Below are positions 21,946 through 25,866 of a stretch of 25,866 nt of DNA, one piece after another. The position numbers and the translations under genes were made by a program. Numbering within the stretch: position 1 is the stretch's first letter; each line of letters begins with the position of its first letter. The stretch spans positions 1 to 25,866 of IMG/VR virus record IMGVR_UViG_3300031629_000066, one strand, 5' to 3'. The DNA is from a virus. Below the pieces are notes generated by a model. That model was not told the DNA's origin, ran no database searches, and worked only from the letters and a program-made list of their open reading frames with translations.

Positions 21946-23645
21946 TAGTTATATTCCAGGCTAGTAAAGTTTTTAATTTTCTCAACTGTAATCTTTGATG
22001 GAAACTTATCGTCAAGTACATCAAGTTTATGTGAGATAATAAACAAGTTAGTATTATTCAGTAAATGAAACAACTTCATTAAGTCATCAACCCCTGATTG
22101 ATCTAGACTAGCATCAAATACCTCATCTAGTATAAGAAGATTCACATTAACAGAATTACGCATCGCTGCAATATATCTCCAAGTCAATAATAGAGCAATA
22201 TCAATACGTTTCTTTTCACCCTCTGAAAATGAATAGTAAGAGAAATCATCTCTATTCCGACTCTTGATAGTTTCATTAAAGTTTTCGTCAAGCTGAAAGT
22301 TCACAAAGAAATCCATATCCTTTAGATACATATTCACATGATTATTGATAACAGGTAAATACTTTCGGACAACCCTCGTCTTGATACCTTTATCATTCAG
22401 AATGGTTCCAAGTATATCATAATATCTTTTCTGCTCAACATATTGAATCCTACTTGTTTTGGATTCGTCTAGTTCTTTTGTTAGAAAGTTTTGTTTATTT
22501 ACATCTATCTCTTCAACTGTAGCATCTATCTCTGTATTCAAATGTGTAATGAATTTATTATGTGATTTAATGTAACCACTCTTTGTTCGGATTTCTATTT
22601 CTTCACTTTGTATATTTTTACTACATGAAGTAATCTCTTCAAGTCTACTACATACTTTTTCAATTTCACCTTCAAGTTTATTTAAACCCAAATTCATTTC
22701 ATCAATATCACCTGAAACATCTTGAAGTTTATTATGCTTAAACTCCTTATCTATATCCTGTTCACAAGTTGGACAATTTTCATTGTCCTCAAAAAACTTC
22801 TTGTCCTTAACAAGTTTCTTTAGATTCTTATTTATTTGTGAACGATACTTATCCATATCGTTATTTTTCTTATATGCTGTTTCGGAATCAGCAATAGAAT
22901 TTGTAAGGGACATTACAAGGTCTTTATGATTCTCTATCTCTTCATTAAGCTTTATAATTTCATTCTGTGTTTCTTCTATCTTATCTAAATCAGATTTACG
23001 TTTAGTATCTGTTTTTGCTTTCATCTCCTCAAGATGTTTTTCGTGTAGAGTAATTTTCTCCTGAACTAACTTAATAGAATATTCTAGCTCAGTCATTTCT
23101 TCTTTCAAAGTCATTGAACGGTCTTTAAGCAAATTCTTCATAACAGAGAAAATACCAATGTCCAGAATATCCTCAATGATAACTCTACGGTCATTAGCGG
23201 ACAATTGCATAAAGGGAACAAATGATGCTGAACCTAATACTACAATCTGTGTAAATGATTTAAAGTTTAGTTTCAGAACTTTGTCTTCAAGATACTTTTG
23301 ATAATCAGTGCTCTTAGCATCCTGATTAATGATATTACCATTGCTATAGATTTCAAACAATGCTGGTTTAATACCTCTGCGTATCTTCCATTCATTATTA
23401 CCAATAGAAAACTCAATCTCTGTAATGAGTTCTTTCTCATTTACAGTATTCATCAACTGACCTTTATTGATTTTCTTAAAAGGTTTGCCGAATAAAGAAA
23501 AGGTGATGGCATCAATCAATGTTGATTTGCCAGCACCATTTTTACCAACGATTAAAGTCATTGGGTCTTTATCAAGTTTTACTTCTAAGAAATTATTACC
23601 AGTTGCTAAGAAATTCTTCCATCTAACCGTTTTCAACTTAATCAT
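21945..23645 (-). CDS. 46: Recombination endonuclease subunit gp46 (Rad50/SbcC-like)
   Basis: A 566-residue SMC-type ATPase (T4 gp46 has 560). Walker A VGKNGAGKST is at residues 33-42; the zinc hook Cys291-x-x-Cys294 (NCPTCEQ) sits between two coiled-coil arms; the ABC signature is FSEGEKKR and Walker B is LLILDEVFD. With gp47 it resects DNA ends for recombination-dependent replication and, in T4, degrades host DNA. The coiled coil is short, as in T4. Its ATG overlaps the gp47 stop by four bases. Confidence 0.97.
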   Translation of the reverse strand: MIKLKTVRWKNFLATGNNFLEVKLDKDPMTLIVGKNGAGKSTLIDAITFSLFGKPFKKINKGQLMNTVNEKELITEIEFSIGNNEWKIRRGIKPALFEIYSNGNIINQDAKSTDYQKYLEDKVLKLNFKSFTQIVVLGSASFVPFMQLSANDRRVIIEDILDIGIFSVMKNLLKDRSMTLKEEMTELEYSIKLVQEKITLHEKHLEEMKAKTDTKRKSDLDKIEETQNEIIKLNEEIENHKDLVMSLTNSIADSETAYKKNNDMDKYRSQINKNLKKLVKDKKFFEDNENCPTCEQDIDKEFKHNKLQDVSGDIDEMNLGLNKLEGEIEKVCSRLEEITSCSKNIQSEEIEIRTKSGYIKSHNKFITHLNTEIDATVEEIDVNKQNFLTKELDESKTSRIQYVEQKRYYDILGTILNDKGIKTRVVRKYLPVINNHVNMYLKDMDFFVNFQLDENFNETIKSRNRDDFSYYSFSEGEKKRIDIALLLTWRYIAAMRNSVNVNLLILDEVFDASLDQSGVDDLMKLFHLLNNTNLFIISHKLDVLDDKFPSKITVEKIKNFTSLEYN

Positions 23646-24724
23646 TCTGTAGTATCCACATTAAGGGCTTCATCATAAATAACCTGTAATAGTTTTTTTA
23701 TCTTTGATTTTTCATCATCTTGTGTATCGTCCGTTGACATACCATCAACATATTCTTTAAGAAACTCTGATGTATTACCTATCTCTATGTCAGCTTCAGT
23801 ATCATCATTATACCGCATAGTGTATTCAGACAAGTCTTCAAGGATGGTTAAATCTGTCAACTCTGATTTATATAACCTATCAACAAAATCTTCAAACTGA
23901 TTCAGCTTAGTTTTATTCTCTACAATTAGTTTGACTATTTTATTCTTATAGTATCCAGCATCTACTTTTGAATAATCTGTATTTTCATCATCATAATATA
24001 TTTTCTCAAACAAACGAAAACGATTTCTGATATATTCTAGCTGTCTGGTTTCAGTATCAAATACATGAAAACCTCTAGGGTCATCATAGTCACTCCAAGT
24101 TATTTCATAAGGAGCTCCAAGATAATGAACATTATCTTTACTTGATTTGTGATGATAATGACCTGAACAAACTATTTCATAACCTTTGAACAAATCTTTA
24201 GGAATACCAGCTTCAGCAGTATAACCTTTATACATTGCAAAACCAGCAATTTCTAAATGTCCTAGAGCAATTTGTGATTTAGATTTCTCGATGAACTTAA
24301 TTGTTTCATCATAATTCTCTGTGTTTATCCAAGGAATCAAATCAATATCAATGTCACCAACATGGATAGTTTCGGGTGATGCATATGTGCTGACATTATC
24401 ATAGTGACCATAAAGCAACTCAGAACTATTTACACTATTGGTATTTCGATAATATGTAGAATGATTACCTACGATAGAATGAAGCTTAATATCACGTTCA
24501 AGAAATACATCAAAATAAAATTGACGAACCTGATTGAGTGTATTAAAATTTACAAACTTCCGTCTATCAAAAGTATCGCCAAGGTCAATAACATTTTGAA
24601 TATTATTCTCTGACAAGTAAGGGAAAAACTGTTCCCGATAAAATGTCTCAATGTAATTTAAAAAGTTCTGACTGTCCTGTTTCCCCCCAAAATGTTGATC
24701 CGTAATCAGTGCTATCTTCATCAT
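23642..24724 (-). CDS. 47: Recombination endonuclease subunit gp47 (Mre11/SbcD-like)
   Basis: A 360-residue calcineurin-like phosphoesterase (T4 gp47 has 339). Metal-binding motifs are in order: TDQHFGG (motif I), DLGDTFDRR (II), VGNHSTYYRN (III), GHLEIAG (IV) and CSGHYHH (V). It is the nuclease of the gp46/47 complex. A tandem ATG-ATG start follows AAGGAA; the 5' end overlaps the zinc-ribbon gene by 77 bases. The C-terminus carries an acidic stretch (STDDTQDDEKS) not expected in T4. Confidence 0.97.
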   Translation of the reverse strand: MMKIALITDQHFGGKQDSQNFLNYIETFYREQFFPYLSENNIQNVIDLGDTFDRRKFVNFNTLNQVRQFYFDVFLERDIKLHSIVGNHSTYYRNTNSVNSSELLYGHYDNVSTYASPETIHVGDIDIDLIPWINTENYDETIKFIEKSKSQIALGHLEIAGFAMYKGYTAEAGIPKDLFKGYEIVCSGHYHHKSSKDNVHYLGAPYEITWSDYDDPRGFHVFDTETRQLEYIRNRFRLFEKIYYDDENTDYSKVDAGYYKNKIVKLIVENKTKLNQFEDFVDRLYKSELTDLTILEDLSEYTMRYNDDTEADIEIGNTSEFLKEYVDGMSTDDTQDDEKSKIKKLLQVIYDEALNVDTTE

Positions 24725-24908
24725 TTTCCTTTTTGTATTTCAACCAAACATTATTCCATTCGTTACCACAACGGGTGCAATGAAATGTTTGTTTCATTAT
24801 ATTATTTTCTAGTTCTTCTAATCTATATCCGCAGTTCTTAAAACTATGGTCTGACTCATGCTCTTTACATCTTGGACATTCTACTATAGCCAAAACATGA
24901 TAGTTCAT
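24648..24908 (-). CDS. Small zinc-ribbon protein
   Basis: An 86-residue protein with C11-x-x-C14 and C44-x-x-C47 (ECPRCK and HCTRCGNEW), the layout of a TFIIS- or RPB9-type ribbon, plus Cys26. The tail is acidic. It is the first gene behind the promoter at 24926-24971, with AAGGAA before its ATG, and its last 25 codons overlap the start of gp47 in another frame. A transcription-linked role is conceivable next to the late sigma factor, but this is inferred from fold type and neighbours only. Confidence 0.65.
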   Translation of the reverse strand: MNYHVLAIVECPRCKEHESDHSFKNCGYRLEELENNIMKQTFHCTRCGNEWNNVWLKYKKENDEDSTDYGSTFWGETGQSELFKLH

Positions 24909-24925
24909 TAAATTCCTTAACTATT

Positions 24926-24971
24926 TGAATACAGTTTATCATATAAAACACATTAATACAAGGAAAAAGAT
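24926..24971 (-). promoter_or_regulatory. Promoter upstream of the zinc-ribbon, gp47 and gp46 genes (TTTTCCTTG family)
   Basis: Minus strand: CTTTTTCCTTG into -35 TTGTAT (24961-24956), 17-base spacer, TGA extension and -10 TAAACT (24938-24933), the weakest -10 of the five. It begins a few bases after the gp55 stop and gives a leader of about 18 bases. Confidence 0.7.
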
Positions 24972-24974
24972 TTA

Positions 24975-25505
24975 TCACCTAAAATACATCTGTAGATTAG
25001 CTTTAGGTTTCTTTTTCTTATCTGGATTTGTAGCATACTTTTCGTGTGTTTTCAAATAATCTATCCATACTTTAGTTATCTTTTTATTGTCCTCATTATC
25101 AGGACTCAGCTCATTTAGAATACCAGACCTTTCAACAAACAGGTATTTGATATGCATCAGTTTTCTTTCCTTTACAATACGCCTTACATAAGATTGATAT
25201 ATAATTTGTGTAAAATAAGAAAAAGGATTCTTTGATTTAGCTGGATTGAAGTTATGAGCATATAGTAAACAATTTTCAACACCATCAGAAATCAAGTCAT
25301 CTCTAAATGAATAATTAATAAAGTTAGGACGCATAACCAAATGTTCAGATATTCTTAGAAAACACTCTCCCATATATTCAGTTGAGGGCGGGTCAACATC
25401 ATCCATTTCACGAGCATCTAAAACTCTAAGTTTCCATTTTGACATTTCCTCAAAGAACTTTTCATTATCTACATAATGTTTAGCTTTACTTTTCTTATCA
25501 GTCAT
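24975..25505 (-). CDS. 55: Late transcription sigma factor gp55
   Basis: A 176-residue homologue of T4 gp55 (185 residues), the small sigma-like factor that directs host RNA polymerase to TATAAATA late promoters. The region FRDDLISDGVENCLLYAHNFNPAKSKNPFSYFTQIIYQSYVRRI has the sigma region 2-like pattern (helix, then NPFSYFTQ, which matches the N-P-F/W-AYF core of these factors). The protein ends NLQMYFR, an apolar tip like the clamp-binding end of T4 gp55. The ATG overlaps the dUTPase stop by four bases. Position next to gp47 and gp46 is typical of T4-like phages. Confidence 0.93.
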   Translation of the reverse strand: MTDKKSKAKHYVDNEKFFEEMSKWKLRVLDAREMDDVDPPSTEYMGECFLRISEHLVMRPNFINYSFRDDLISDGVENCLLYAHNFNPAKSKNPFSYFTQIIYQSYVRRIVKERKLMHIKYLFVERSGILNELSPDNEDNKKITKVWIDYLKTHEKYATNPDKKKKPKANLQMYFR

Positions 25506-25866
25506 TTTCCTGTACTCCCTAATCCACCTTCGCCACGTTCAGTTTCAGAAAGTTCTGCAACTTCTGTAAGAGAAGCTTTAGTAAATTCAGAAACTACCAT
25601 TTGTGCTATACGTTCACCCTTATTAATATTGTATCTATGGTGGTCATGGTTTTTTAGAATAACTTTTATCTCACCACGATAACCCGAATCAATAGTGCCA
25701 GGACTATTCAATACAACAATACCATGTTTAAATGCTAGTCCAGACCTTGAGCGTATTTGTATTTCATATCCATCAGGAATCTCAACATACAATCCAGTAG
25801 ATATTGCTTTCCAACTAAACGGTGAAATGTGTTCATCTTCAGCTGCACATATGTCCATACCAGCAT
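25502..25866 (-). CDS. dut: dUTPase (trimeric type), 5' end outside the window
   Basis: All five dUTPase motifs are seen: AGMDICAAE (I), RSRSGLAFKHG (II), GTIDSGYRGEIKVIL (III, with the catalytic Asp), GERIAQMVV (IV) and RGEGGLGSTG (V). The frame is still open at the window edge: Ala-Gly precede the Met at 25858, which is the internal Met of motif I, not the start. About 20-25 N-terminal residues are missing. The enzyme splits dUTP to dUMP and pyrophosphate, keeping uracil out of DNA and feeding dTMP synthesis. Confidence 0.95.
   Translation of the reverse strand, partial: AGMDICAAEDEHISPFSWKAISTGLYVEIPDGYEIQIRSRSGLAFKHGIVVLNSPGTIDSGYRGEIKVILKNHDHHRYNINKGERIAQMVVSEFTKASLTEVAELSETERGEGGLGSTGK

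Noticed and set aside
1-25866. CRISPR arrays, tRNA genes, insertion sequences, integrase
   Set aside because: Looked for on both strands; no regular repeat-spacer pattern, no tRNA cloverleaf and no transposase or integrase motif was found.

Overview
This window is part of the genome of a T4-like (straboviral or marine-type) myovirus of a Gram-negative bacterium. The DNA is strongly A+T rich. Every gene I can support, about 35 of them, reads on the minus strand, with stop/start overlaps of the TAATG and ATGA type nearly everywhere. The identity rests on a set of T4 core replication, recombination and transcription genes recognised from motifs: gp55, gp47, gp46, gp45, gp44, gp62, RegA, gp43 and the start of UvsX. 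The host is not determined. Export signals on three phage proteins indicate an envelope with a periplasm and probably an outer membrane.

Layout in the direction of transcription (right to left). (1) 25866-21739: dUTPase (cut by the window edge), late sigma factor gp55, a zinc-ribbon protein, the gp47/gp46 recombination nuclease and an FmdB-type zinc ribbon. (2) 21727-19934: accessory genes for a PiT-type phosphate transporter, a 2-oxoglutarate/Fe(II) oxygenase and a 58-residue protein. (3) 19772-15985: a CobT-like protein (HExxH metallopeptidase motif plus acidic linker plus VWA domain) and a CobS/MoxR-like AAA+ ATPase, each with its own promoter and with nearly identical 5' leaders. (4) 15985-13733: three exported proteins, two with LPP20-type sequence. 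(5) 13729-11693: a small unknown protein, sliding clamp gp45 and clamp loader gp44. (6) 11622-5571: a nine-gene operon with its own strong promoter: HNH-like nuclease, QueE, unknown, phosphoribosyltransferase, QueD, FolE, unknown (possibly nuclease-fold), QueC and a DpdA-like DNA guanine transglycosylase. (7) 5516-1: unknown protein, gp62, RegA, small membrane protein, an Sm-like candidate, DNA polymerase gp43, a zinc protein, a HAD phosphatase and UvsX (cut by the window edge).

How they work together. FolE, QueD, QueE and QueC form the complete GTP-to-preQ0 route, and the DpdA-like protein would swap preQ0 for guanine in the phage DNA. No QueF, QueT or archaeosine-type amidotransferase is seen, so dPreQ0 or a close derivative is the predicted base. 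The operon sits between gp44 and gp62, which are adjacent in T4, so the clamp-loader pair is split by a DNA-modification island. The xanthine/guanine-type phosphoribosyltransferase inside the operon could recycle the guanine released by DpdA.

Regulation. Five intergenic sites carry the same element, TTTTCCTTG running into a -35 hexamer, then exactly 17 bp, then a -10 hexamer. They look like one family of phage promoters read by host sigma70-type polymerase. The parts most likely to be new are this promoter family, the exported LPP20 module joined to the AAA+/VWA-protease pair, the guanine-salvage enzyme in the island, and the QueE with an expanded cysteine motif. No CRISPR array, tRNA, rRNA, insertion sequence or integrase was seen, and no gene-free stretch exceeds 300 bases.
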